A DNA stretch of 64,000 nucleotides from CAWBCI01 sp963787195 (GCA_963787195.1 CAWBCI010000006.1:62001-126000); one strand, 5' to 3'; shown: positions 20,412 through 28,418, counted from the first letter of the stretch. Numbers and translations: made by a program. The notes: generated by a model from the letters alone, not told the origin.

Positions 20412-20453
20412 AGCCGGGGAGTGTCTTTTAATGATACTCCCCGGCTTTTTTTT
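20412..20453 (+). terminator. Rho-independent terminator after the giant adhesin
   Basis: The arms AGCCGGGGAGT and ACTCCCCGGCT form an 11-bp GC-rich stem around a short loop, followed by a run of eight T. It lies 12 bp after the adhesin stop codon. Confidence 0.9.
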
Positions 20454-20505
20454 ATCTTTATTGAAGAAAAATTTAATAGCCAGCTTAATTTTAGAAATTT
20501 AAAGA

Positions 20506-21639
20506 ATGATTTCCATCATCAAAAAGCACCTCTGTTTCCTGATAGTATCTGTGAATCTGCTATTTTTATTTTCATTTGATATGGAAGGACAGAATGCCCC
20601 GATAACAACGGCAAGTACCATAAGTGATGCATTGCCCGGCAGTATTACCGTTCCACTTACAGTTACGGGATTTAATTTTATAGGCGCAATTTCCCTGACC
20701 CTTGAATTTGATAATTCAGTGCTCAATTTTGTCCAGGGAACCCAGAACCCATTGCTCCCAGGTCCATTTTATGTGAGTGATGAAGACCAGGGAAATAATC
20801 TGCACCGGCTTACCATGGGCTGGTTTGGTTCTGCTATTTCTCTTCCAGACGGCAGCTCTGTTATGGATTTGCAATTTACCTATATTTCAGGGGCCACATC
20901 CCTGGTATGGATCGACAATGGTGGTTCCTGTGAATATGCCGACGGGAATTACAATGTTCTCAATGATATTCCTTATAATGATTATTATATTAATGGCTTT
21001 GTCTGCGGAGCAATGGGAATTCCCGGTCCGATTAGCGGCACTGACACATTGTGCCAGCTTCAGGCCGGAGAAGTTTACAGTATAGATCCACTTCCAAATG
21101 TAACTTCTTATAACTGGTCCGTCCCGGATGGGACCCTCATTATGAACGGTCAGAATACAAATTCCATAACAGTCGATTTTACAATTAATGCAGCTTCAGG
21201 GAATATCATGGTTTATGGCCTGAATGATTGTGGTAACAGTCAGTCTTCAGAATTGCCGGTCACTGTGAATGTGATTCCGGTGGCTGATGCCGGAGATGAT
21301 ATCACTATCCCTTACGGTACCAGTACAACACTGAATGCGGCTTCAGGCGGTCAGGGCAATTATTCATATCACTGGTCCCCTGAAGAATTACTGATCAATC
21401 CTGATGTCCAGAATCCGGAAACTGTGAATTTATACAATACAACCATTTTTTCATTGTTAGTGACAGATCTGAATACAAATTGCCAGAACACGGATGAACT
21501 TACACTTACGCTGACCGGAGGCCCATTAAATGTCAACCCGATTGCTATTCCATCTGTAATTATGCCAGGGAGAACAAGGGCAGTTGTTTTCCAATGCAAG
21601 TGGAGGTTCAGAAAATTATACTTACCTGTGGACTTGTGA
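20506..21639 (+). CDS. Cohesin-like/PKD surface protein, segment 1 of 3 (frameshifted)
   Basis: Signal peptide residues 1-29 (LFLFSFDMEGQ) precede a cohesin-like domain (~35-165; SITVPLTVTGFN, MGWFGSAISLPDGSS) that matches the start of the gene at window position 3. A PKD-like module (~175-255) and a second one with GDDITIPYGTSTTLNAASGGQGNYSYHW follow; the latter closely parallels the modules of the protein at 30186. After GGPLNVNPIAIPSVI the frame derails: dropping one base near 21562 gives CQGEQGQLFSNASGGSENY, matching the equivalent stretch ICNGDFSTLIAYPSGGSEDY at 30186. Repaired with the next two frames, the product is about 663 residues, a normal T9SS surface protein. Confidence 0.8.
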   Translation: MISIIKKHLCFLIVSVNLLFLFSFDMEGQNAPITTASTISDALPGSITVPLTVTGFNFIGAISLTLEFDNSVLNFVQGTQNPLLPGPFYVSDEDQGNNLHRLTMGWFGSAISLPDGSSVMDLQFTYISGATSLVWIDNGGSCEYADGNYNVLNDIPYNDYYINGFVCGAMGIPGPISGTDTLCQLQAGEVYSIDPLPNVTSYNWSVPDGTLIMNGQNTNSITVDFTINAASGNIMVYGLNDCGNSQSSELPVTVNVIPVADAGDDITIPYGTSTTLNAASGGQGNYSYHWSPEELLINPDVQNPETVNLYNTTIFSLLVTDLNTNCQNTDELTLTLTGGPLNVNPIAIPSVIMPGRTRAVVFQCKWRFRKLYLPVDL

Positions 21640-21949
21640 ACCTCCCGGAAACCCTGCATGGTCATCTACCGATGCTAATCCTCTTATATCCCCTGATTCA
21701 TCAAAACATTACCTGCTGGCAGTCACCGATGGCTTCAATATCGTTAACGGATCAACGGATGTGACAGTATTTGTCCTGCCGACAGCCAGCATATCCGGCG
21801 GTGATACCCTGTGCGGTGAAAATACCTATGCTACCTTACAAATAGACCTAAGCGGCACTGCTCCCTGGTCCTTTACATATTCTTACGGGAGTACTTCCGT
21901 TTATATTGACAAATCAGCAAAGCAGTCCATATGTCTTCATTACCGCTGA
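21584..21949 (+). CDS. Cohesin-like/PKD surface protein, segment 2 of 3
   Basis: This frame (FSNASGGSENYTYLW...DGFNIVNGSTDVTVFVLP) is the direct continuation of the PKD-like module broken at ~21562. It then enters another Ig/SprB-like module (ISGGDTLCGENTYATLQIDLSGTAPWSFTYSYG). It derails near 21900, where dropping one base would yield a continuation into TNQQSSPYVFITADPGDYTV of the next frame. The apparent start (TTG at 21584) is internal to a domain, so it is not an independent gene. Confidence 0.7.
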   Translation: MFSNASGGSENYTYLWTCEPPGNPAWSSTDANPLISPDSSKHYLLAVTDGFNIVNGSTDVTVFVLPTASISGGDTLCGENTYATLQIDLSGTAPWSFTYSYGSTSVYIDKSAKQSICLHYR

Positions 21950-22499
21950 TCCAGGGGATTATACCGTGACAGCCCTTGAAGATGCATATTGTACAGGAAC
22001 CACTTCCGGAACGGCAATAGTGAGGCGTTTCCCGGTTCCTTCAACTCCCGAAATCAGCCAGAATCAGAATGTATTGACTTCAAGCGCTTGCTGTGGTAAC
22101 CAATGGTATCTGAATAGTGAAATTATACCGGGAGCCAACCAGCAAAGCTATACTGCCCAGATCAGTGGTATGTATACCGTGGTTGTGACTTTAAATTCCT
22201 GCAGTTCGGAACCCTCTGAGGCGGTCGATCTGCTTGTTGGAATTATTGAAAATAAAAGTGAAGCATTCAAATACTGGCCCAATCCGGCAAATGACAAATT
22301 GAATATCAGGTGTAATGAATTAAAAGGAAATTTTAAGGTGAAATTTTATTCCGCCCCGGGACTTTTTGTTAAAAACTGTTCAATTTCAGGTTTTAATGAT
22401 ATAATTACAGTGGATATTCATGACTTGGTGCCCGGTTTATATTTTATCATTATAAATGATGATGAAAATATTTTTTCAGGAAAACTCATGGTCCGCTAA
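21906..22499 (+). CDS. Cohesin-like/PKD surface protein, segment 3 of 3 with T9SS domain
   Basis: The segment starts inside the SprB-like module (TNQQSSPYVFITADPGDYTVTALEDAYCTGT), continues with an Ig-like unit containing paired Cys (SACCGNQWYLN), and ends with a type A T9SS sorting domain (KYWPNPANDKLNIRC...LVPGLYFIIINDD...GKLMVR). The intact C-terminal signal suggests the ancestral protein was exported by T9SS. In the sequence as given the signal is uncoupled from the N-terminal signal peptide by two +1 shifts. Confidence 0.75.
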   Translation: MTNQQSSPYVFITADPGDYTVTALEDAYCTGTTSGTAIVRRFPVPSTPEISQNQNVLTSSACCGNQWYLNSEIIPGANQQSYTAQISGMYTVVVTLNSCSSEPSEAVDLLVGIIENKSEAFKYWPNPANDKLNIRCNELKGNFKVKFYSAPGLFVKNCSISGFNDIITVDIHDLVPGLYFIIINDDENIFSGKLMVR

Positions 22500-22550
22500 A
22501 AAAAATTCCCCTTCCAACAGGTATAAATTCAATTTTCCCGGATAAACAAT

Positions 22551-22850
22551 ACCGTATGCCCTACGGGCAAACGGTCATGGAACCGAAAAATGCGTGAGCC
22601 CCGATCGCGCAGCAATCGGGGCGTGTTTGCGAAACCGCACGATCCCCTCAAAGACCGTTATCGCGTAGCGATTACGGTCCTGTAAACAATACGCCATGCA
22701 CAGAAACCAATAATATCGCGTAGCGATTACGGTCCTGTAAACAATACGCCATGCACAGAAACCAATAATATCGCGTAGCGATTACGGTCCTGTAGACAGG
22801 TTCGTATTGCACAGAAACCCAAAATATCGCGTAGCGATTACGGTATTGTG
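22551..22850. repeat. REP-like palindrome cluster (one reverse plus four forward units)
   Basis: At 22551-22575 a palindrome has outer stem ACCGT/ACGGT, inner stem GCCC/GGGC and loop TAC. At 22653-22679 a second has outer stem GACCGT/ACGGTC, inner stem ATCGC/GCGAT, loop GTA and one T-T mismatch. The first is the reverse-orientation version of the second with a different, still self-complementary, inner stem. Between them lie a CCCCGAT/ATCGGGG hairpin (22599-22621) and a GTTT-GCG-AAAC hairpin. The forward palindrome core then recurs at 22715, 22770 and 22826, giving a ~55-bp tandem array with spacers starting cctgta.acaatacgcc. The layout resembles the BIME/REPIN elements known from REP-associated transposases. 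Confidence 0.85.
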
Positions 22851-22906
22851 CGGATCGAAATAAACATCATTATTAATCAACCCCGCCGGGGACAAATATT
22901 AGCATT

Positions 22907-23374
22907 ATGAAACCAGGAAATTTTACACAAATGTATGTTCAGGTGGTTTTTGCAGTAAAAAACCGAAACGCCGTTCTTCGTAAGGATATCAGGTTCAAGA
23001 TATTTGAATATATAAGTGGCATCGTCAGAGATCTTGGGCATAAATCCCTCAATGTAAACGGTGTATCCGACCATGTCCATATTTTATTTGGGATCAACCC
23101 GGCTGTTTCAATTTCAAAGACTGTACAGGAAATCAAAAGAGGATCATCATTATTTATAAATGAAAACAAATTATGCGGGAAGAAATTTGCCTGGCAAGCA
23201 GGATATGGCGGATTTACATACAGCCGGTCCCAGATCGGCAGAGTTTACAAATACATTGAAAACCAGGAACGACATCACGAATTGCAATCATTCCGGAAAG
23301 AATATCTGCGATATTTGAAAACCCATCAAATTGAATATGATGAACGCTTCCTGTTTGAATTCTGGGATGATTAA
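22907..23374 (+). CDS. IS200-like Y1 transposase (REP-associated type)
   Basis: This 155-residue protein has the IS200/Y1 single-strand transposase fold. The HUH metal motif is DHVHIL at residues 55-60 (His56, His58) and the catalytic tyrosine is most likely Tyr116 in YKYIENQ. It opens KPGNFTQMYVQVVFAVKNR, the usual Bacteroidota form of the family. Full family length and intact catalytic residues suggest an active enzyme. It is embedded between REP-like palindromes: four forward units upstream, two reverse units downstream. That matches REP-associated tyrosine transposases (RAYTs), which mobilise palindromic ssDNA. A GC-rich CCCC-GCC-GGGG hairpin lies at 22881-22891, just upstream of the start. 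There is no accessory TnpB gene. Confidence 0.9.
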   Translation: MKPGNFTQMYVQVVFAVKNRNAVLRKDIRFKIFEYISGIVRDLGHKSLNVNGVSDHVHILFGINPAVSISKTVQEIKRGSSLFINENKLCGKKFAWQAGYGGFTYSRSQIGRVYKYIENQERHHELQSFRKEYLRYLKTHQIEYDERFLFEFWDD

Positions 23375-23390
23375 TGAAATCCCTGCAATA

Positions 23391-23505
23391 CCATATGCCC
23401 TACGGGCAAACGATTTGGGATTTTTCTGTATTTCACTACAGGACCGTATGCTCTACGGGCAAACGGTCATTGAACCGAATAATGAGTGAGCCGTGATGTC
23501 GTATC
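23391..23505. repeat. REP-like palindromes downstream of the transposase
   Basis: Two reverse-orientation palindromes occur at 23391-23412 (GCCC-TAC-GGGC core) and 23442-23468 (core GCTC-TAC-GGGC with complete outer stem GACCGT/ACGGTC). The second continues into the same cattgaaccgaa.aatg.gtgagcc flank as in the other composite copies, then loses similarity at about 23495. This looks like a truncated composite unit marking the downstream side of the transposase element. Confidence 0.8.
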
Positions 23506-23516
23506 GTTTACAGAGA

Positions 23517-24443
23517 TTAATCATTAAAGGAAGTTTTATTTAATACTTTAAAGCTGATCAAAACAGTATTTGTATCATCTTTAAATGTCTTGCCAAAAAT
23601 AATTCCTGCATCAGATATGCTTTTAAGATTATCTAACAAATTATCTGCAATATTCCCTTCATATTTAAGCATTCTGCTCATATCGAAACACATAATATAA
23701 CCGCTTGAATTAGTGGTAGTAGAATTTTTGTTTTTTAAATTTTCGTAAATAGTGTAAAGGAAATTTCCATAAGAACCACATAAAATTGACTTTTTCCCAA
23801 TTTCATTATCATTTATTTCGAAAATTATATGCAAGGATTCTAAATCAATTATACATGTTCTATAATAAGAACGGGCATGTTCAAAATTCTCAATCAATAT
23901 ACTATAGAGGAGAAATTTTCCATTATCAGTAATTCCTAAAGCGGCAATTTCACCTTCCGTAGGATAAATTTGTCGATAAAATTCACCGGAGGAATTATAA
24001 ACCTGAATATTCATCGCTCTTCCAATACAGTCTTCATACTGGTAAAAGTATATTGATGAAAGTATGCAAGCGCATTCAGAGTTTGAGCTTAAGATACAAG
24101 TTTGGCCAGTCGATGCACCTTCGGGATTAATTACAATTCTTTGGTCGCCTGTAAACGAAACAAGTCCTGGAATTTCATCTCTGTCTAAAGAGTCGATGCT
24201 TTTTAAATCGTATAATTTGTAAGTTTTATTGTTCGAATTTGTATCCTTGATTTCAGGGAATTTCAGATTCCAATATGGATTTTTCTCAGTTGGCGACAAT
24301 GAAATTATTTCTTGATTATTTTTATCATAAAAGATTAGCCTGCTCTCTTCTGCATTATGATGGTCATATTCATATGTAATGGAATTTTGTGAATATGCTG
24401 TTATTGTGACAAAACAAAACAGAAAGACTAAAAGATTTTTCAT
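23517..24443 (-). CDS. Exported protein of unknown function between REP elements
   Basis: The product has 308 residues with a signal peptide (MKNLLVFLFCFVTITAYSQ). No family is recognised. The mature region is rich in Asn, Ser, Ile and Tyr, and has short strand-like stretches (SSGEFYRQIYPTEGEIAALGITDNGKFLLYS) of the kind found in beta-propeller or WD-like proteins, but no clear repeat. It is visibly more AT-rich than the flanking tilS gene. It is the only gene between the transposase-linked palindromes (ending ~23505) and the next composite repeat (from 24554), so it may be a passenger or a recently acquired orphan. Confidence 0.65.
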   Translation of the reverse strand: MKNLLVFLFCFVTITAYSQNSITYEYDHHNAEESRLIFYDKNNQEIISLSPTEKNPYWNLKFPEIKDTNSNNKTYKLYDLKSIDSLDRDEIPGLVSFTGDQRIVINPEGASTGQTCILSSNSECACILSSIYFYQYEDCIGRAMNIQVYNSSGEFYRQIYPTEGEIAALGITDNGKFLLYSILIENFEHARSYYRTCIIDLESLHIIFEINDNEIGKKSILCGSYGNFLYTIYENLKNKNSTTTNSSGYIMCFDMSRMLKYEGNIADNLLDNLKSISDAGIIFGKTFKDDTNTVLISFKVLNKTSFND

Positions 24444-24553
24444 TCGAATAATTATTGTGCTAAAATGATTAATGCTGTATAATGTCCGGGTAAACTTACG
24501 GAAAATTTTAGTTGCTTTCCAGAAGATTAGTTACCATGTTCCTGGAAAAACTA

Positions 24554-24740
24554 GCCGTATGCCCTACGTGCAAACGGTCATTGAACCGAAAAATGCGTGA
24601 GTCCTGATCGCGCAGCGATCGGGGAGCGTTTGCGAAACCGCAGGACCCCCTCAATGACCGTTATCGCGTAGCGATTACGGTCCTGTGGAACGGTTCGGAT
24701 TGCACATTATCCAATATATCGCGTAGCGATTACGGCATTG
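24554..24740. repeat. Transposase-free composite REP element (REPIN/MITE-like)
   Basis: This is a second full copy of the composite seen at 22.55 kb: a reverse palindrome at 24554-24578 (one stem mismatch), a central CTGATCGC-GCA-GCGATCGG hairpin (24603-24624), the tttgcgaaaccgca segment, a complete forward palindrome at 24656-24682, and a second forward core at 24717-24736. It contains no gene. Its right end is about 20 bp before the tilS start codon, so it forms the upstream flank of the tilS promoter. Confidence 0.85.
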
Positions 24741-24747
24741 TTTTCCC

Positions 24748-24755
24748 TACATTTG
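24748..24755 (+). promoter_or_regulatory. -7 box of the tilS promoter
   Basis: TACATTTG matches the Bacteroidota TAnnTTTG box and ends four bases before the tilS ATG, so transcription would start at or just after the start codon (leaderless). No upstream TTTG box is visible; that position is occupied by the REP element. Confidence 0.45.
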
Positions 24756-24759
24756 TGCT

Positions 24760-26100
24760 ATGATCGAGAGATTCAGGCAATATATTGCAAAAGAAAAGCT
24801 TTTCCTGCCGGAAGATAAGATCCTGCTGGCCGTGAGCGGAGGCATCGATTCGGTCGTGATGGCCGAGCTGTTCCACCGGGCCGGCTTCCACTTTGGTATT
24901 GCCCATGTTAACTTTAGCCTCCGGGATATCGAATCGGACGGGGATGAGGACTTTGTCCGGGAACTGGCCGGCCGATACAAAGTGAAGTTCTTCACTACCC
25001 GTTTCAACACAGCTGAAGAGGCTAAGCAGAGAAAACTATCCACCCAGATGGCCGCCCGGGAACTACGTTACGACTGGTTCGAAGATATCCTGGATAAAGA
25101 GGGCTTTCAATACCTTGCGACGGCCCATCACCGGGACGATTCGGTGGAGACTTTCCTGATCAACCTCAGCCGCGGCACGGGCATCAGCGGCTTGCACGGA
25201 ATTCTCCCGAAACAGGGCCGGATCCTCCGGCCTATGCTCTTTGCCGGCCGGGTTGATATTTCTGAATTTGCCGCTGCTGAAAATATTTCTTACCGGGAAG
25301 ATTCTTCCAATGCATCAACCAAATATCTCCGAAACAGGATACGCCACACTATCATCCCTGAATTTCTGAAACTGAATCCAGTCTTTCTTTCCGACATGGA
25401 CCTGACTATCGGCAGGTTAAGAGACGCGGAGAGTATATACAAAGCTCTCATCAATCAAAAGAAAAAAGATCTGCTGATCCTTGAAGAAAATCAGGTGAAG
25501 CTAAGCCTGGATGAAATTATCAAACTTCATCCTTTAAAAACATGGCTTTACGAATTGCTTTCGGATTACAATTTTTCGGAGGCAGTTGTCATTGAGATAA
25601 TAAAATCATTGGATGATATTTCCGGGAAGATATTCTTCTCAGCCTCTCATCGCCTTATTAAAGACAGGGAATTCCTGATAATCACCCCAATTGAGGATAA
25701 TACATTTAGTTCGCCTTCATCAATACAGCATTATTATCTTGATGAGGATGATATCAATTTATACAATCCTCTGAATCTTTCTATCAGTATTGAAAAGGCT
25801 GATGGCTTCAATATACCAGATGATCCTCAATCAGCCTGCCTGGATTTAGATAAGCTGACTTTCCCTCTGAACATCCGCAAATGGAAACAGGGTGATTATT
25901 TCTTTCCCCTGGGGATGAAAAGTAAAAAGAAGCTCAGCGACTATTTCACCGACCGGAAATTCTCTATCCCTCAAAAAGAAAATACCTGGCTATTATGCGA
26001 TGGTCAGGATATTGTCTGGATTATAGGTCACCGTATTGACGACAGGTATAAGGTCACTTCAGCAACCCGAAACATTTATATTGTCCGCTTAAAGGATTGA
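24760..26100 (+). CDS. tilS: tRNA(Ile)-lysidine synthase
   Basis: TilS uses ATP and lysine to convert C34 of the CAU anticodon of tRNA-Ile to lysidine, an essential decoding step. The PP-loop motif SGGIDS is at residues 26-31. The N-terminal ATPase domain continues through the AHHRDDSVETFLINLSRG and RNRIRHTIIPEF motifs. A C-terminal TilS domain is present (~365-446; KWKQGDYFFPLGM...KKLSDYFTDRK). Length 446 is normal for Bacteroidota. The ATG at 24760 leaves no room for a ribosome binding site after the promoter-like box at 24748, consistent with leaderless expression. The gene is monocistronic as far as can be seen. Confidence 0.96.
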   Translation: MIERFRQYIAKEKLFLPEDKILLAVSGGIDSVVMAELFHRAGFHFGIAHVNFSLRDIESDGDEDFVRELAGRYKVKFFTTRFNTAEEAKQRKLSTQMAARELRYDWFEDILDKEGFQYLATAHHRDDSVETFLINLSRGTGISGLHGILPKQGRILRPMLFAGRVDISEFAAAENISYREDSSNASTKYLRNRIRHTIIPEFLKLNPVFLSDMDLTIGRLRDAESIYKALINQKKKDLLILEENQVKLSLDEIIKLHPLKTWLYELLSDYNFSEAVVIEIIKSLDDISGKIFFSASHRLIKDREFLIITPIEDNTFSSPSSIQHYYLDEDDINLYNPLNLSISIEKADGFNIPDDPQSACLDLDKLTFPLNIRKWKQGDYFFPLGMKSKKKLSDYFTDRKFSIPQKENTWLLCDGQDIVWIIGHRIDDRYKVTSATRNIYIVRLKD

Positions 26101-26208
26101 TATGGCACACTATTGGCTTTTTACAAGTAATTGCAATTGCTGGAAAAATAAAGCCATACAGATAGCTTAATAAATTGGATTTTAGCCGGCTTGCAATCCC
26201 TATTTTTA

Positions 26209-26216
26209 TATTTTTG
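26209..26216 (+). promoter_or_regulatory. -7 box upstream of the dsbD-like gene
   Basis: TATTTTTG fits TAnnTTTG and lies 30 bp before the ATG at 26247, giving a short leader. No well-placed TTTG was found upstream. Confidence 0.4.
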
Positions 26217-26246
26217 TGAACCGATTATAAAAACCGTCTTGATAAT

Positions 26247-28394
26247 ATGAAAAAATTACTGTTAATCACCACGATCCTTTGGTTAACGATAACTTCTGCA
26301 GGCTACTCCCAAATCCTTGAGCCGGTAAAATGGAGCTTTAAAACGGAAAAGACCGGCAATAAGACTTACGAGATTACATTTAAGGCGAAGATAGATGACA
26401 AATGGCATCTCTATTCCCAGGATATTCCAATGGCCCCCCCAGCAACGGTTTTTAATTTTGAGGAGGGAACTGGCTATAAGCTGGAAGGGAAAGTTCTGGA
26501 GCCTGACAAGCCCATCCAGGAATATGATCCGAATTTTGAAATGGAGCTTAAATATTATGCAATCGAAGCTAATTTCAAACAAAATGTAAAACTACTTGGG
26601 GATGGCCCGGTACATGTAAAGGGCTATATTGAATACATGTGTTGCGACGATTCCAGGTGCCTGCCACCCACTGAAGAAGATTTTGATTTTGAACTGGGTG
26701 GATCCGGCGCTGCTGCAACCAAAACGGTGCAGAGTCCTGTAATTGCCGGCTCTGAAGGGAAAGAGGCTTCGGTCAAGCAAGCCCCCGTTGAAGTGGATTC
26801 GAATACGGCTTCCAGCATTAAATCTATGGATGTCAAAATCACTCCCGATAAATCTTCTGAACCAGATCTTGACGAAAAAGGGGGCTATACAGCCAACAAA
26901 TCGATTTGGAACATTATCCTTGAAGCCATTATCTGGGGCTTTGTAGCCTTATTGACACCCTGTGTTTTCCCGATGATCCCGATGACCATTTCCTTTTTCA
27001 TGAAGAGCGGGCAGAATAAACGTAAGGGCAGGATACAGGCCAGTGCGTACGGGATTTCCATCGTCGCACTCTATACCCTCCCCATTGCAATCATTATCCT
27101 TATCACTTATTTTGTGGGAGGCAAGACAGTTACGGCAGATATTTTCAACTGGCTCAGTACGCACTGGATCCCAAATATCCTCTTCTTTTTAATATTCATG
27201 TTCTTCGCGGCTTCCTTCCTTGGCATGTTCGAAATTGTGCTACCGAACTGGATGGTCAACAAGGCTGATTCAAAAGCCGATAAAGGCGGATTTCTCGGAA
27301 CTTTCTTCATGGCCCTTACCCTTGTGCTGGTATCTTTTTCCTGTACCGGCCCATTGGTTGGAACTGTGCTGGTGAAATCGGCCCAGGGAGAGTTTTTTGA
27401 ACCTATAATTGCCATGCTGGCTTTTTCCATAGCTTTTGCATTGCCATTTACTTTATTTGCCTTTTTCCCAAACTGGTTGCAAAGACTTCCCAGGTCAGGC
27501 GGCTGGCTGAATTCAGTGAAAGTCGTCCTTGGTTTTGTGGAAATAGCTCTTGGTCTCAAATTCCTTAGTGTGGCCGACCAGACTTACCATTGGGGTATCC
27601 TCGATCGTGAGATATACTTGGCATTCTGGATAGTGATATTTTTCCTCTTGGGCTTATATCTTCTTGGTAAACTCAAATTCGCACACGACAGTGATGTGCC
27701 ATATACCTCAGTTCCCAGGCTTGGACTGGCCATCATTACATTTACTTTTGTAGTTTATCTGATTCCTGGTATGTTCGGGGCCCCTTTAAAAGCCCTTTCA
27801 GGATACCTCCCCCCTATGCATTCTCACGATTTTGACCTGAACAGGATCATCAGGGATAATGCAAAGTTTATTATTGACAGCGAGGGAGGACAGGTCAATC
27901 CCGAAGAAAAACTCTGTGAAAAGCCCAAATACAGCGATATCCTATTTCTCCCTCATGGTCTGGAAGGTTATTTTGATTATCAGCAGGGGCTGGCCTGTGC
28001 AAAAAAACTCAATAAGCCTATATTCATTGATTTTACAGGACATGGCTGTGTGAATTGCCGGGAAATGGAAGCTAATGTGTGGGCCGATCCTAAAGTTTTG
28101 AAAATACTTAATAATGATTATGTGATTATCGCCCTCTATGTGGATGATAAAACAGAACTGCCTGAATCAGAATGGATAACTTCAAGTTATGACGGTAAAG
28201 TCAAGAAGTCTATAGGAAAGAAGAATGCTGATTTCCAGATTGCCCGTTTTGGAGTGAATGCCCAGCCATATTATGTGCTGCTTGACCACCAGGGGAAACT
28301 ATTGGTGAAGCCGAAAGCTTATGATTTGAACGTGGATGATTTTGTGCAATTTCTGAAATCAGGTATAGCTGAATATAAAAAGCGGAATCCATAA
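26247..28394 (+). CDS. dsbD: DsbD-family thiol:disulfide interchange protein
   Basis: DsbD passes electrons from cytoplasmic thioredoxin across the inner membrane to periplasmic thiol-disulfide proteins. Residues 1-20 are a signal peptide. Residues ~22-150 are an N-terminal immunoglobulin-like domain (DsbC corrector/DsbD-alpha type). Residues ~215-510 are the polytopic DsbD/CcdA membrane domain, with conserved Cys in TPCVFPMIPM and SFSCTGPLVG. Residues ~570-715 form a thioredoxin-like domain with the redox pair Cys601-Val-Asn-Cys604 in a GHGCVNC motif. Length 715 is typical of the Bacteroidota form. A terminator follows directly, so it appears to be a single-gene unit. Confidence 0.93.
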   Translation: MKKLLLITTILWLTITSAGYSQILEPVKWSFKTEKTGNKTYEITFKAKIDDKWHLYSQDIPMAPPATVFNFEEGTGYKLEGKVLEPDKPIQEYDPNFEMELKYYAIEANFKQNVKLLGDGPVHVKGYIEYMCCDDSRCLPPTEEDFDFELGGSGAAATKTVQSPVIAGSEGKEASVKQAPVEVDSNTASSIKSMDVKITPDKSSEPDLDEKGGYTANKSIWNIILEAIIWGFVALLTPCVFPMIPMTISFFMKSGQNKRKGRIQASAYGISIVALYTLPIAIIILITYFVGGKTVTADIFNWLSTHWIPNILFFLIFMFFAASFLGMFEIVLPNWMVNKADSKADKGGFLGTFFMALTLVLVSFSCTGPLVGTVLVKSAQGEFFEPIIAMLAFSIAFALPFTLFAFFPNWLQRLPRSGGWLNSVKVVLGFVEIALGLKFLSVADQTYHWGILDREIYLAFWIVIFFLLGLYLLGKLKFAHDSDVPYTSVPRLGLAIITFTFVVYLIPGMFGAPLKALSGYLPPMHSHDFDLNRIIRDNAKFIIDSEGGQVNPEEKLCEKPKYSDILFLPHGLEGYFDYQQGLACAKKLNKPIFIDFTGHGCVNCREMEANVWADPKVLKILNNDYVIIALYVDDKTELPESEWITSSYDGKVKKSIGKKNADFQIARFGVNAQPYYVLLDHQGKLLVKPKAYDLNVDDFVQFLKSGIAEYKKRNP

Positions 28395-28418
28395 TCGGAA
28401 GTCTTTTATAATACTATA

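Noticed and set aside
22650..22850. CRISPR-like array of regularly spaced ~55-bp repeats
   Set aside because: Spacers between the palindromes are themselves nearly identical, the repeat is a REP-type hairpin, and no cas genes are present.
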